This document shows positions 42,846-52,505 of a DNA stretch of 64,000 nt, piece after piece (positions within the stretch are counted from its first letter, which is position 1; every line of letters starts with the position of its first letter). Under the pieces are notes generated by a model. That model was not told where the DNA came from. It did no database searches and was given only the letters and a program-made list of their open reading frames with translations. The position numbers and the translations under genes are program-made. This stretch comes from Salegentibacter sp. R32 (lineage in GTDB: Bacteria; Bacteroidota; Bacteroidia; Flavobacteriales; Flavobacteriaceae). Location: NCBI RefSeq assembly GCF_008692195.1, contig NZ_RXOM01000015.1, positions 29,023-93,022 on the forward strand, written 5' to 3'.

Positions 42846-44036
42846 TTATTTGTTGTAAACCTTTAATGCTTCTTCTAAAATTTTAACCGCTTTTAAAAGA
42901 TTTTCTTTCTTTAATACGTAAGCAATTCTTACTTGGTTCAACCCAGAATTAGGGGTTGAATAAAATCCGGCTGCCGGAGCAATCATCACGGTTTCACCTT
43001 CATATTCATAACTTTCCAATAACCATTTTGCAAAATCTTCTGCATCATCTACCGGTAACTCTGCAATACAATAAAAGGCTCCGTTTGGGGTTGCTACTTT
43101 TACACCGTCAATTTTTTCAAGCAATTCAATTAATGTATTCCTTCTATCTACATATTCATCAATAACATCATCAAAATAAGACTGTGGCGTATCTAAGGCG
43201 GCTTCACTGGCAATTTGCGCAAAAGTAGGCGGGCTCAATCTTGCTTGCGCAAACTTCATCGCAGTAGTCATAAATTCTTTATTTTTAGAAACTACACAAC
43301 CAATTCTAGCTCCGCACATACTGTAACGTTTAGAAACAGAATCAATCATAATGGCGTTTTCTTCAATCCCTTCTTGACTTAACACTGAATAGTGCTTTTT
43401 CCCTTCATAAGCAAACTCGCGGTAAACTTCATCTGCTACCAAAAACAAATCGTGTTTTTTAGCCAAAGCTGCTAACTGATCCATTTCTTCCTTCGTGTAT
43501 AAATAACCCGTAGGATTCCCTGGATTACAAATAATAATCGCTTTGGTTTTATTGGTAATTCTTTTTTCAAATTCACTCACCGGAGGTAAAGCAAAACCCT
43601 CATCAAAAGAAGCCGTCACCGGAACTACATTTATTCCCGAAGAAGTTGCAAAACCATTATAATTGGCATAAAAAGGTTCTGGAATAATTACTTCATCACC
43701 AATATCGGCAATACTTCCCATTGTAAAAAGTAAAGCTTCAGAACCTCCTGTGGTTACAATAATATCTTCTGCATTTACAGGAATTCCCTGTTTTTGGTAA
43801 TAATTGGCCAGTTTTTCGCGATAAGAAGCAAAACCTGCAGAATGACTGTAAGAAACGATTTCTAAATCATTATTCTTTACCGCTTCCAAAGCACAATCAG
43901 GCGTTTTAATATCCGGTTGACCAATATTTAAATAATAAATATGCTTTCCTTGCTCTGTAGCAGCTTCAGCATAAGGAACTAATTTTCTTATAGGAGATTC
44001 CGGCATTGCCAGACCTTTAGATGATATTGAAGGCAT
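42846..44036 (-). CDS. PLP-dependent aminotransferase (aspartate/aromatic type I)
   Basis: This 396-residue fold-type I aminotransferase has the PLP region TTGGSEALLF, the aromatic/phosphate loop IICNPGNPTG, the VADEVYREF Asp-x-x-Tyr motif, and the Schiff-base Lys in DSVSKRYSMCGARIG. It probably interconverts aspartate or similar amino acids with 2-oxo acids. The substrate (Asp, Tyr/Phe or other) cannot be told. It sits upstream of murB, an arrangement seen in Flavobacteria. A terminator separates it from the DUF1573 gene. Confidence 0.93.
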   Translation of the reverse strand: MPSISSKGLAMPESPIRKLVPYAEAATEQGKHIYYLNIGQPDIKTPDCALEAVKNNDLEIVSYSHSAGFASYREKLANYYQKQGIPVNAEDIIVTTGGSEALLFTMGSIADIGDEVIIPEPFYANYNGFATSSGINVVPVTASFDEGFALPPVSEFEKRITNKTKAIIICNPGNPTGYLYTKEEMDQLAALAKKHDLFLVADEVYREFAYEGKKHYSVLSQEGIEENAIMIDSVSKRYSMCGARIGCVVSKNKEFMTTAMKFAQARLSPPTFAQIASEAALDTPQSYFDDVIDEYVDRRNTLIELLEKIDGVKVATPNGAFYCIAELPVDDAEDFAKWLLESYEYEGETVMIAPAAGFYSTPNSGLNQVRIAYVLKKENLLKAVKILEEALKVYNK

Positions 44037-44117
44037 AATCTATTTTTTGCCGCAAATTTGCAAAATTATTTATGAAAGCAGGCTATTTTTAAGAATAAAT
44101 ACAATTTTCCCAACAAC

Positions 44118-44150
44118 AAAAAAGCCACTTCAAAATGAAAGTGGCTTTTC
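44118..44150 (-). terminator. Hairpin terminator of the DUF1573 gene
   Basis: AAAAGCCACTTTCATTTTGAAGTGGCTTTT forms an 8-10 bp stem. On the minus strand it ends in a T run. It lies just after the DUF1573 gene and before the aminotransferase gene's promoter. Confidence 0.82.
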
Positions 44151-44173
44151 TTAATTAGTTTATGAGTAACTAT

Positions 44174-44566
44174 TTATTTTTCTAAAACACTTTTGGTGTC
44201 TTTTTCTAACACTTTTCCTTTAATTTTTACTGCGTGCGGAGAACCTTCAGCATTAGAATATACGGTAATGGTTTTTCTAATATATCCTACTTTCCGAGTG
44301 TTATATTTAACTTTCAACTCACCTGTTTCTCCCGGTGCGATTGGTTCTTCCGGTTTTTCTGGAACGGTACAACCACAAGTTGCAGTAGCTTTTTCAATTA
44401 CCAAAGGTTCGTTACCGGTATTGGTAAATTCAAAAGTTCTCATTCCATCTCCTCCATATTCAACTTCACCGTAATCAACGGTTTCTTCTTTAAATTCAAT
44501 TTTAGCTTGCGCTTGTACAGCGATTCCAGCAAATAAAAATGCTGCTAATACAATAAAATTTTTCAT
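44174..44566 (-). CDS. DUF1573 exported protein
   Basis: This 130-residue protein has a signal peptide (NFIVLAAFLFAGIAVQAQA) and one ASH/DUF1573-type immunoglobulin-like domain: VDYGEVEYGGDGMRTFEFTNTGNEPLVI, ATCGCTVPEKPEEPIAPGETGELKVKY and IRKTITVYSNAEG. The CGC motif is characteristic. Proteins of this type are very common in Bacteroidetes and are thought to be periplasmic or surface-associated. The role is unknown. It is monocistronic and divergent from valS. Confidence 0.9.
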   Translation of the reverse strand: MKNFIVLAAFLFAGIAVQAQAKIEFKEETVDYGEVEYGGDGMRTFEFTNTGNEPLVIEKATATCGCTVPEKPEEPIAPGETGELKVKYNTRKVGYIRKTITVYSNAEGSPHAVKIKGKVLEKDTKSVLEK

Positions 44567-44699
44567 CTTGTTTTTATTTAGGCACTAATGTAATAGTAAA
44601 ATATTCATTATACAAATGCCAGATTAATAAATTATAATCTTTTAAAATAATCTATATATAACTACTTTTGCATTTCAATTTCAAAAATCAGACCAATTC

Positions 44700-47333
44700 A
44701 TGGCCATTGCTGCAAAATATAACGCGAAAGAGATAGAAGATAAGTGGTACGACTACTGGATGCAAAATAAATATTTTCATTCTGAAGTAAATGAAAAAGA
44801 GCCATATACCATCGTCATCCCACCACCAAACGTGACTGGGGTTTTACATATGGGACATATGTTGAATAACACTATTCAAGATGTATTAATTAGGAGAGCT
44901 CGCTTACAAGGTTACAATGCCTGTTGGGTACCAGGAACTGACCACGCCTCTATTGCCACCGAAGCCAAAGTAGTAGCAAAATTAAAAGCTGAAGGAATTG
45001 ATAAAAATACCATCTCTCGCGAAGAGTTTATGAAGCACGCTTGGGAATGGACTGAAAATTATGGAGGTGTTATTTTAAATCAGTTAAAAAAACTCGGAGC
45101 TTCTTGTGATTGGGAAAGAACCAAATTCACCTTAGATGAAAAATTATATTCTTCAGTAATTAAGTCGTTTGTAGATTTATATAACAAAGGATTAATTTAT
45201 CGTGGTTACCGAATGGTGAATTGGGATCCCGAAGCCAAAACCACGCTTTCTGATGAAGAGGTAATCTACGAAGAAAAGCAAGGAAATTTATATTACATCA
45301 ATTATAAAATTGAAGGTAGCGACGACACCTTAACCATCGCCACTACTCGACCAGAAACTATTTTTGGTGATAGCGCGATTTGTATAAACCCGAATGATGA
45401 GCGTTTCACGAATTTAAAAGGTAAAAAAGCAATTGTACCGATTGTAAATCGTGTGATACCAATAATTGAAGATGTATATGTTGATCTTGAGTTTGGAACC
45501 GGTTGTTTAAAAGTAACTCCGGCTCACGATGAGAACGATAAAAATTTAGGTGAAAAACATAACCTAGAAGTGATCGATATTTTTAACGATGACGCTTCCT
45601 TAAATGAATATGGTCTTCATTACCAAGGAAAAGATCGTTTTCATGTACGCAAAGAGTTTTCTAAAGAATTAGAAGAAAAAGGTTTTTTAGTAAAAACAGA
45701 ACAACACACTAATAAAGTAGGAACTTCAGAAAGAACCAAAGCAGTCATTGAACCTAAAATGTCTGACCAGTGGTTCTTAAAAATGGAAGACTTAGCGAAA
45801 CCGGCTATCAAAGCGGTTTTAGAGACAGAAGAAGTAAAACTTTTCCCAGATAAGTTTAAAAATACCTACAGCCATTGGATGAACAACATTCGCGACTGGA
45901 ATATTTCACGCCAACTTTGGTGGGGGCATCGTATTCCGGCCTATTACTTTGGAAACGGAAAAGAAGATTTTGTAGTGGCTGAAACTCGTGAAGAAGCGTT
46001 ACAATTAGCGATACAAAAAACCGGGAAGGAAAATCTTTCTGCTGAAGATTTAAAACAAGATAATGATGCTTTAGATACTTGGTTCTCTTCTTGGTTATGG
46101 CCAATGAGTGTTTTTGATGGAATTAATAATCCTGACAATGAAGAATTCAAGTACTACTATCCAACGAACGATTTAGTAACTGGACCTGATATTTTATTCT
46201 TTTGGGTTGCCAGAATGATTATCGCAGGATATGAATATACCGGCAAAAAACCATTCAACAACGTTTACTTAACTGGATTGGTGCGTGATAAGCAACGTCG
46301 AAAAATGTCAAAATCCTTAGGGAATTCACCAGACGCCTTAAAACTTATTGAAGATTTTAGTGCCGATGGAGTTCGGGTTGGTTTGCTGTTAAGTAGCGCT
46401 GCCGGAAACGATTTATTATTTGACGAATCGCTTTGCCAACAAGGGAAAAACTTTGGTAATAAAATATGGAATGCTTTCCGTTTGGTAAAAGGTTGGGAAA
46501 TAGACGAAAATAAAGAACAACCGCAATCGGCTAAAATCGCAATCGATTGGTATAAAAACACCTTCCAAAAGACATTGGTAGAAATTGAAGATCATTTTTC
46601 TAAATACAGAATTTCTGATGCTTTAATGGCTACCTACAAATTGGTTTGGGACGATTACTGTTCTTGGTTGTTAGAAATGGTTAAGCCACCCTATGGAGAA
46701 GGAATCGATGTACAAACATTTAACGACGTCATCTCGCTTTTAGAAGATAATTTAAAAATCTTGCATCCGTTTATGCCGTTCTTAACCGAAGAAATTTGGC
46801 AAAACATTACTGAAAGAAGTAAGGAAGATGCTTTAATTATTTCAGCTTGGCCAAAACAAATCGATTTCGACAAGACATTTATTTCTGATTTTGAAATGGT
46901 TAAAGAAGTAATTTCAGGAATTAGAACCATTCGAAAAGAAAAGAATATTTCGTTCAAAGACACAATTGAATTGAGCGTAATTAACAATGAAAACCTAAAA
47001 GAAGATTACGATTCGGTAATTGCTAAATTGGGGAACATTTCAGCTATTAATTACGTAAAAGATCAGCAAGAAAATGCACTTTCTTATCGTGTTAAATCGA
47101 ATGAATATTTTATACCAATGGCAGGTGCGATTGATGTGGAAGCAGAGATTGAAAAATTACAAGAAGAATTAAAATACAACCAAGGTTTTTTAAAGTCTGT
47201 TGAGAAGAAACTTTCTAACGAGCGTTTTGTTAATAACGCCCCGGAAAAAGTTGTGGCGATGGAAAAACAAAAGAAAGCCGATGCCGAAGCAAAAATTGAA
47301 GCCATTGAACAAAGTTTAGCTAGTCTTCAATAA
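44700..47333 (+). CDS. valS: Valine-tRNA ligase
   Basis: This 877-residue class I synthetase charges tRNA-Val. The N-terminal HMGHM (about 50-54) is the HIGH equivalent in PNVTGVLHMGHML. The editing domain carries TTRPETIFGDSAI. The KMSKSLGN motif is near residue 535, and an anticodon-binding domain and a C-terminal coiled-coil tRNA arm (KLQEELKYNQGFLKSVEKKL) follow. Length and architecture are normal. It has its own promoter region opposite the DUF1573 gene, and a terminator lies about 125 bp after the stop. Confidence 0.97.
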   Translation: MAIAAKYNAKEIEDKWYDYWMQNKYFHSEVNEKEPYTIVIPPPNVTGVLHMGHMLNNTIQDVLIRRARLQGYNACWVPGTDHASIATEAKVVAKLKAEGIDKNTISREEFMKHAWEWTENYGGVILNQLKKLGASCDWERTKFTLDEKLYSSVIKSFVDLYNKGLIYRGYRMVNWDPEAKTTLSDEEVIYEEKQGNLYYINYKIEGSDDTLTIATTRPETIFGDSAICINPNDERFTNLKGKKAIVPIVNRVIPIIEDVYVDLEFGTGCLKVTPAHDENDKNLGEKHNLEVIDIFNDDASLNEYGLHYQGKDRFHVRKEFSKELEEKGFLVKTEQHTNKVGTSERTKAVIEPKMSDQWFLKMEDLAKPAIKAVLETEEVKLFPDKFKNTYSHWMNNIRDWNISRQLWWGHRIPAYYFGNGKEDFVVAETREEALQLAIQKTGKENLSAEDLKQDNDALDTWFSSWLWPMSVFDGINNPDNEEFKYYYPTNDLVTGPDILFFWVARMIIAGYEYTGKKPFNNVYLTGLVRDKQRRKMSKSLGNSPDALKLIEDFSADGVRVGLLLSSAAGNDLLFDESLCQQGKNFGNKIWNAFRLVKGWEIDENKEQPQSAKIAIDWYKNTFQKTLVEIEDHFSKYRISDALMATYKLVWDDYCSWLLEMVKPPYGEGIDVQTFNDVISLLEDNLKILHPFMPFLTEEIWQNITERSKEDALIISAWPKQIDFDKTFISDFEMVKEVISGIRTIRKEKNISFKDTIELSVINNENLKEDYDSVIAKLGNISAINYVKDQQENALSYRVKSNEYFIPMAGAIDVEAEIEKLQEELKYNQGFLKSVEKKLSNERFVNNAPEKVVAMEKQKKADAEAKIEAIEQSLASLQ

Positions 47334-47343
47334 AAATAGCTGA

Positions 47344-47433
47344 GCGTCATTCTGAGCTTGACTCAGAATTTCATTCAGTTTTGAAAATCGAAATCTAAAG
47401 GATGAGCCCCTGAATCGAGTTCAGGGGGATGGG
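47344..47433 (+). repeat. Two-hairpin interspersed-repeat-like element downstream of valS
   Basis: Just after the valS stop, ATTCTGAG-CTTGA-CTCAGAAT (47350-47370) and CCCCTGAA-TCGAG-TTCAGGGG (47407-47427) form two 8-bp hairpins inside a GCGTCATTCTGAGCTTGACT-type sequence. Elements beginning CGTCATTCTGA are dispersed in many Bacteroidetes genomes. A mobile palindromic element or RNA structure is likely. Confidence 0.6.
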
Positions 47434-47459
47434 AAATTAATTTTCTGATATATAACAAT

Positions 47460-47491
47460 AAAAACGTCTAGTAAAAAACTAGGCGTTTTTT
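47460..47491 (+). terminator. Rho-independent terminator of valS
   Basis: AAAACGTCTAG-TAAAAAA-CTAGGCGTTTT is followed by TT and an AT-rich stretch. The stem is about 9 bp with one G-T pair. It lies after the repeat-like element and before the aspartyl protease gene. Confidence 0.75.
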
Positions 47492-47549
47492 AGTTAACTT
47501 CAGCAAGAATTAAAGTGTAACAATTTTCTTTTATCCACGTCTATTAAAT

Positions 47550-48506
47550 ATGGGAAAACTTTGGTTGGTGGTCATATTTATACTTTCCTTTTCTAAACTT
47601 CAGGCAGAAGAGCTGAAGTTAGACCCCATTATTTTTCCCAATGCTGAAGTTGTTAACGAGAATACATTCAGAATTCCTTTTAAACTAATCGACCATCTTA
47701 TGGTAGTCGAGGCAGAATTATTCAACAAAAAAGGAAATTTCATTATCGATACTGGTTCAGAAAGTTTAATCTTGAATAGAGTACATTTTCCTAATCTCTA
47801 TATTCATAATAAATCTTCCGTAAAATCTTCAGGCGTTCTCAATGATGCTGATGCCTATGAAAAATTTCTGGAAGAGTTTAAATTACAAAACCTGAGTTTA
47901 AAAAATGCCAATGCTCATGTGATGGACCTTTCGCATATTGAAAAGAAAAAGAACATGAATTTAACCGGAATTATTGGTTATAGTATTTTGAAAGATTATG
48001 AGGTTTTTATCGACCTTTACTTAAATCAAATTACCCTTACCAAAATTGACGCTCGGGGAAATAAACTTGACAAAAAAGTATATTTAGAAAAAATTGTTGA
48101 TAGTATTGGGTTTCAACTTAAAAAACACACCATTGTTTTAAAAACCTATGTAGGAGATAATGAAATGAATTTTGCTTTAGATACCGGAGCAGAAATTAAT
48201 CAGTTAAACACTAGAAAGAGTAAAAAAGTAATTAAGTTTTTTAAACCTTCCAAACGGATTGTTCTTTCAGGAGCTGCCGATGAAAAAGCTGAAGTATTGG
48301 CAGGAAAATTGTATCGGGTAAAATTAAATGATCAAATTTATTTTGGCCCCATGAATACGATTATTACTAATTTAGCTAAAATGAGTGAAGCCTTCGGAAC
48401 TTCAATAGACGGAGTTTTAGGCTATGAATTTTTTATGCAGAAAAGAACGATTATCAACTATAAAAAAGAAATGCTTTATTTTATTGATTATCCTTTGAAA
48501 CACTAA
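47550..48506 (+). CDS. Retropepsin-like aspartyl protease family protein, two DTG sites
   Basis: This 318-residue protein has a short signal peptide (KLWLVVIFILSFSKLQA) and two aspartyl-protease half-domains. Their active-site motifs are IIDTGSESLIL (about residue 72) and ALDTGAEINQL (about residue 211). Each is followed by a hydrophobic GxxG-type strand (LTGIIGYSIL and SIDGVLGYEFF). Two DTG motifs in one chain mimic a pepsin-like monomer built from retropepsin halves. Such exported proteins are common in Bacteroidetes, with substrates unknown. The next gene starts one base after its stop. Confidence 0.85.
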   Translation: MGKLWLVVIFILSFSKLQAEELKLDPIIFPNAEVVNENTFRIPFKLIDHLMVVEAELFNKKGNFIIDTGSESLILNRVHFPNLYIHNKSSVKSSGVLNDADAYEKFLEEFKLQNLSLKNANAHVMDLSHIEKKKNMNLTGIIGYSILKDYEVFIDLYLNQITLTKIDARGNKLDKKVYLEKIVDSIGFQLKKHTIVLKTYVGDNEMNFALDTGAEINQLNTRKSKKVIKFFKPSKRIVLSGAADEKAEVLAGKLYRVKLNDQIYFGPMNTIITNLAKMSEAFGTSIDGVLGYEFFMQKRTIINYKKEMLYFIDYPLKH

Positions 48507-48507
48507 T

Positions 48508-49476
48508 TTGAAAACAATAAAACCACATATTATCCTATTAATTCTCTTGCTGTTGGCAATACCAAATTTTGCACAAAACAGTAAGATAAAAGGCTATTGG
48601 ATAGATGGCGATGAAATTGTTTTCACTTTTAATAAAGAAGAGTATAAAAAAGCAACCCACGACAATTATGGAAAGGTAAAAGATTTTAAAGACCTCGATA
48701 TCGAAAGTGTCGTAGTTTCCGGTAACTTTAATAATTGGTCAAGAAGTGGCTGGAAAATGAAAAAGATTGATGATTGTCTATACGAACTCAGAAAAAATAT
48801 TGAAGATTTTGATGATGAATTTATTTGGGAATTTAAATTTATCATTAATAATACCTATTGGGCAGAACCTAGCAATCGTGTAGCCAACATCACTCCGGCG
48901 AGAGATGAATTTGGTGGATATTTTCATTCCAATAATTTAAAATTGTACACCACTATTCCGAATGAAAATGGAAATGTCGAGTTCTTTTTAGAAGGTCATA
49001 CTAAGGCTAAAAATGTTATTCTTTCAGGTACTTTTTCCCGTTGGGATGAACATTTTCTTGAAATGAAACCCACCGAAAAAGGATGGAAATTAACCCTTGA
49101 TTTACAACCCGGAGAGTATCAATATAAATTTATTGTAGATGGAAAATGGATGGAAGACCCTGCCAATAAGGATAAAGTCATCAATGAATTTGGCGGCTAT
49201 AATTCAGTAATCAAAGTAAAAAAATGGGTAACTTTCGACTTAGAAGGTTTTCAAGATGCTTCAAAAGTTATTCTGACCGGAACTTTTAATAACTGGAACG
49301 AAAATTATTACCAAATGAATAAAACCGAAGACGGTTGGAGCAAAAAACTTTATTTATCTGGCGGAAAACATCACTACAAATACATTGTAGATGGCAAATG
49401 GACCATCGATTCTGAAAACCCTATTTTGGAATATGATGGTGATGGAAACGTGAACTGCGTGAAAATGGTAAAGTAG
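48508..49476 (+). CDS. Exported protein with three glycogen-binding (AMPK/CBM48-like) domains
   Basis: The start is TTG, one base after the previous stop, giving MKTIKPHIILLILLLLAIPNFAQ, a perfect signal peptide. The mature protein (322 residues in all) has three CBM48/AMPK-beta-like domains, each with a VxxSGxFxxW strand: VVVSGNFNNWSRSGWKMKK (about 70), VILSGTFSRWDEHFLEMKP (about 170) and VILTGTFNNWNENYYQMNK (about 255). Each is followed by a YKFIVDGKW-type end. No catalytic domain is present, so it is a pure starch or glycogen-binding protein. It is co-transcribed with the aspartyl protease-like gene and may act with it. Its stop is one base from the AraC gene stop. Confidence 0.85.
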   Translation: MKTIKPHIILLILLLLAIPNFAQNSKIKGYWIDGDEIVFTFNKEEYKKATHDNYGKVKDFKDLDIESVVVSGNFNNWSRSGWKMKKIDDCLYELRKNIEDFDDEFIWEFKFIINNTYWAEPSNRVANITPARDEFGGYFHSNNLKLYTTIPNENGNVEFFLEGHTKAKNVILSGTFSRWDEHFLEMKPTEKGWKLTLDLQPGEYQYKFIVDGKWMEDPANKDKVINEFGGYNSVIKVKKWVTFDLEGFQDASKVILTGTFNNWNENYYQMNKTEDGWSKKLYLSGGKHHYKYIVDGKWTIDSENPILEYDGDGNVNCVKMVK

Positions 49477-49477
49477 T

Positions 49478-50377
49478 TTAATTAAACCTTGCTTGAAATT
49501 TACCTGGACTCACTTTTTTAATTTTCTTAAAAACCCGGTTAAAATAAGACCTACTCTCAAAACCGCATTCCATATAAACATCTTTTATTTTTCGGTCTTC
49601 TTCTTTTAGCAATTGGGTAGCTAATTTAATTCGTTCTTCATTAATAAATTCAACAGGAGAAATTCCCATTTCATTTTTAAAAACCCGGTAGAAATTAGAT
49701 TCACTCATGTAAGCTTGCTTACTTAAATCTTCAATACAAAGGTTTTTATGAATGTTTTTCCGAATAAATTCAATTACATAACGCAACCTACTGCTCTGCT
49801 GAAAGCTAGTTGAATTCTCCAAATAAGCCTTTTTAGAATTGGTTTGCAACACCCGAACCACAAGTTCCTGTAGCATATTATCAACAAACAAATCTTTAGA
49901 AGGATGATTTTCTGTGAATAAAAAAAGTAAGCGTTGAATAATTTGAAAAATTTCACGGTCATTGCTAAAATGAAAATTATAATCCATCAAACTCCAATCC
50001 CGTTCATCAAACTTCGGTAACTTTTCATTCATTAAATTGAGCGTTTGTTTAATCTTATCTTCAGAAATAGCCATCGCCAAACATAGGGTTGGATTTTTTT
50101 CCTTTGCTTCCGGAAAATCAATACTCATCACCTCTTGGGCCGGTAAAACCAAAGATTCACCCGGCAAAAAATCAAAAGATTGACTATCGCGTAAATGCAT
50201 AATTTTTTTTCCTTCCAACATACTTGCTAAAACCGGCTGATCAAACTGTAACAAAACCCGCTCTGCTTTTTTATGCGTTTCAAAAACATGCATCGCCGCA
50301 TTGTTCATTGTATAGGTGGTTTGGTTTTCCACCATATCTTGTAAACTCCGGTTTTCAAAAAAACGTTTAGAAAGCAT
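49478..50377 (-). CDS. AraC-family transcriptional regulator
   Basis: The ATG giving MLSKRFFENRSLQDMV (299 residues) directly follows a GTG that could also start. An N-terminal cupin-like effector domain (about 20-180) is followed by two HTH motifs of the AraC type: LCIEDLSKQAYMSESNFYRVFKNEMGISPVEFI and IKDVYMECGFESRSYFNRVFKKIKKVSPGKF. It is divergent from the aldehyde dehydrogenase/DUF779 genes, so it is probably their activator. This trio (AraC, ALDH, DUF779) is a recurrent bacterial cluster. The inducer, perhaps an aldehyde or alcohol, is unknown. Confidence 0.9.
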   Translation of the reverse strand: MLSKRFFENRSLQDMVENQTTYTMNNAAMHVFETHKKAERVLLQFDQPVLASMLEGKKIMHLRDSQSFDFLPGESLVLPAQEVMSIDFPEAKEKNPTLCLAMAISEDKIKQTLNLMNEKLPKFDERDWSLMDYNFHFSNDREIFQIIQRLLFLFTENHPSKDLFVDNMLQELVVRVLQTNSKKAYLENSTSFQQSSRLRYVIEFIRKNIHKNLCIEDLSKQAYMSESNFYRVFKNEMGISPVEFINEERIKLATQLLKEEDRKIKDVYMECGFESRSYFNRVFKKIKKVSPGKFQARFN

Positions 50378-50566
50378 CACTATTCAATTATTAATATGGC
50401 AATAACAAACCACACAAATTAAGTTATACCTATAAATATACTACATATTTTATCAGTTTAATAAGTTTTAATAGAATAGTTCATCACATTAATAGTATTG
50501 TTCAAAAGATAAACAAAGTATCTGCATAAATTTAAGAATCAGAAACCTAACTAAAAATTTAATGTT

Positions 50567-52090
50567 ATGAGCAATACAGCCACCACATCAAAAACAGAGA
50601 TTAAAAAACCCCAGTTTAAAAGTCAATATGAAAATTTTATTGGCGGAAAATGGACCTCTCCCACAAAAGGGGAATATTTTGAAAACATCTCTCCGGTAGA
50701 TGGAAAAAGCTTTACTAAAATTCCACGTTCTACAGAAGAAGATATTGAAAAAGCCATAGACGCAGCTTGGGCGGCAGCCCCTGAATGGAATAATTCTTCA
50801 GCCACATATCGTAGTAATTTATTATTGAAAATAGCTGATGTAATCGAAAATAATTTAGAAGCTTTAGCTAGAGCAGAAACTTGGGACAATGGTAAAGCCG
50901 TAAGAGAAACCATGGCAGCAGATATGCCATTGGCAGTAGATCATTTTAGGTATTTTGCCGGAGTAATTAGAGCTGAAGAAGGCTCCGTCGCAGAGCTAGA
51001 TTCGAATACGGTTTCGTTAAACGTTCCTGAACCACTTGGAGTTGTAGGACAAATTATTCCGTGGAATTTCCCAATTTTAATGGCTGCTTGGAAAATAGCT
51101 CCCGCACTAGCTGCCGGAAACTGTGTAGTCTTAAAACCTGCCGAACAAACTCCCGTAGGAATTTTAATCTTAATGGAAATGATTGAAGATATTCTTCCTG
51201 CAGGTGTGTTAAACATTGTGAACGGTTTTGGTGTTGAAGCTGGCAAACCTCTAGCCTCTAACCCAAGAATCAATAAGATTGCATTTACCGGAGAAACCAC
51301 CACCGGACAATTAATTATGCAATATGCCTCTAAAAATATCATTCCGGTTACTTTAGAGCTAGGAGGAAAATCACCTAATGTTTTCTTTGAAAGTATTATG
51401 GATGCCGATGATGATTATTTTGACAAATGCATTGAAGGTGCCGTTATGTTTGCACTTAATCAAGGGGAAGTTTGTACTTGTCCCAGTAGGATTTTAATAC
51501 AAGAAAGCATTTACGATAAATTTATTGAGCGAGTTATTGAACGTACCAATGCTATAAAGCTAGGCCATCCACTTGACCCAGATACCATGATGGGAGCACA
51601 AGCTTCTAACGATCAATATGAAAAAATCCTGAATTATATCAATATTGGTAAAGAAGAAGGCTGTGAAGTATTAGCTGGTGGAGAAGCTGCATATAATGAA
51701 GGACTCGACGGAGGTTATTATATTAAACCAACCATCTTAAAAGGAAACAATAAAATGCGGGTATTCCAAGAAGAAATTTTTGGCCCGGTAGTTTGCGTTA
51801 CCACTTTTAAAGATGAAAAAGAAGCCATCGAGATTGCCAACGATACGTTATACGGACTTGGAGCCGGAGTTTGGACGCGAGATACACACCAAGCTTATCA
51901 AATTTCTAGAGCCATTAAAGCTGGACGTGTTTGGGTAAACTGCTATCATAATTATCCAGCACACGCACCCTTTGGTGGTTACAAAAAATCAGGTATTGGT
52001 AGAGAAAACCATAAAATGATGTTAGACCATTATAGACAAACTAAAAACATGTTAATCTCTTACGATAAACAAAAATTAGGATTCTTTTAA
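50567..52090 (+). CDS. NAD(P)-dependent aldehyde dehydrogenase
   Basis: This 507-residue enzyme oxidises aldehydes to acids. It has the NAD-binding [26 protein letters not shown]-type turn ([12 protein letters not shown]), catalytic Glu in LELGGKSPN (about 270) and catalytic Cys in [11 protein letters not shown] (about 303). It resembles AldB/ExaC-type dehydrogenases that are paired with a DUF779 protein. Its stop overlaps the ATG of that gene (TAATG). Oxidation of acetaldehyde or a similar short aldehyde is likely, but the substrate is inferred from the neighbourhood. Confidence 0.93.
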   Translation: MSNTATTSKTEIKKPQFKSQYENFIGGKWTSPTKGEYFENISPVDGKSFTKIPRSTEEDIEKAIDAAWAAAPEWNNSSATYRSNLLLKIADVIENNLEALARAETWDNGKAVRETMAADMPLAVDHFRYFAGVIRAEEGSVAELDSNTVSLNVPEPLGVVGQIIPWNFPILMAAWKIAPALAAGNCVVLKPAEQTPVGILILMEMIEDILPAGVLNIVNGFGVEAGKPLASNPRINKIAFTGETTTGQLIMQYASKNIIPVTLELGGKSPNVFFESIMDADDDYFDKCIEGAVMFALNQGEVCTCPSRILIQESIYDKFIERVIERTNAIKLGHPLDPDTMMGAQASNDQYEKILNYINIGKEEGCEVLAGGEAAYNEGLDGGYYIKPTILKGNNKMRVFQEEIFGPVVCVTTFKDEKEAIEIANDTLYGLGAGVWTRDTHQAYQISRAIKAGRVWVNCYHNYPAHAPFGGYKKSGIGRENHKMMLDHYRQTKNMLISYDKQKLGFF

Positions 52091-52452
52091 TGGAAACACC
52101 TAGAGTAAAAGTTACAGAAAGAGCAAAAGAAGTCATCCAACAACTTCAACAAAAACACGGTGAATTAATGTTTCATCAAAGTGGAGGTTGCTGTGATGGC
52201 TCTTCTCCTATGTGCTTTCCTAAAGGAGATTTAATGCTTGATAAATCTGATATTTTCCTAGGTGAAATTTCCAATTGTGAATTCTATATTTCCAAAGATC
52301 AATTTGAATATTGGAAACATACGCAACTTACAGTAGATATCACCCAAGGAAGAGGCTCTAGTTTTTCATTGGAAATTCCTTTAGGACTTCGATTTATCAT
52401 CAAATCAAGGTTGTACACAGAAGAAGAAAAAGCTCAATTAAAACCTATCTAA
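52090..52452 (+). CDS. DUF779 domain protein
   Basis: This 120-residue protein is a DUF779 member. It has the signature FHQSGGCCDGSSPMCFP (three Cys around residues 36-45), a GDLMLDKSDIFLGEI segment, and a C-terminal SSFSLEIPLGLRFIIKSR region. DUF779 proteins are almost always encoded beside an aldehyde dehydrogenase and are presumed to act with it, possibly as a metal-binding or redox partner. It is translationally coupled to the ALDH gene here and followed by a good terminator. Confidence 0.9.
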   Translation: METPRVKVTERAKEVIQQLQQKHGELMFHQSGGCCDGSSPMCFPKGDLMLDKSDIFLGEISNCEFYISKDQFEYWKHTQLTVDITQGRGSSFSLEIPLGLRFIIKSRLYTEEEKAQLKPI

Positions 52453-52458
52453 AAATAA

Positions 52459-52488
52459 AAAACTCGGCAAATTATGCCGAGTTTTTTT
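52459..52488 (+). terminator. Rho-independent terminator of the ALDH-DUF779 operon
   Basis: AAAACTCGGCA-AATTA-TGCCGAGTTTTTTT has an 8-bp GC-rich stem and a strong T run, 7 bp after the DUF779 stop. Confidence 0.92.
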
Positions 52489-52505
52489 ATATCTTCTGTT
52501 TTTAT

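Noticed and set aside
48508..48510. A later ATG as start of the triple glycogen-binding protein
   Set aside because: The TTG one base after the preceding stop gives a full signal peptide. Any later ATG would remove it.
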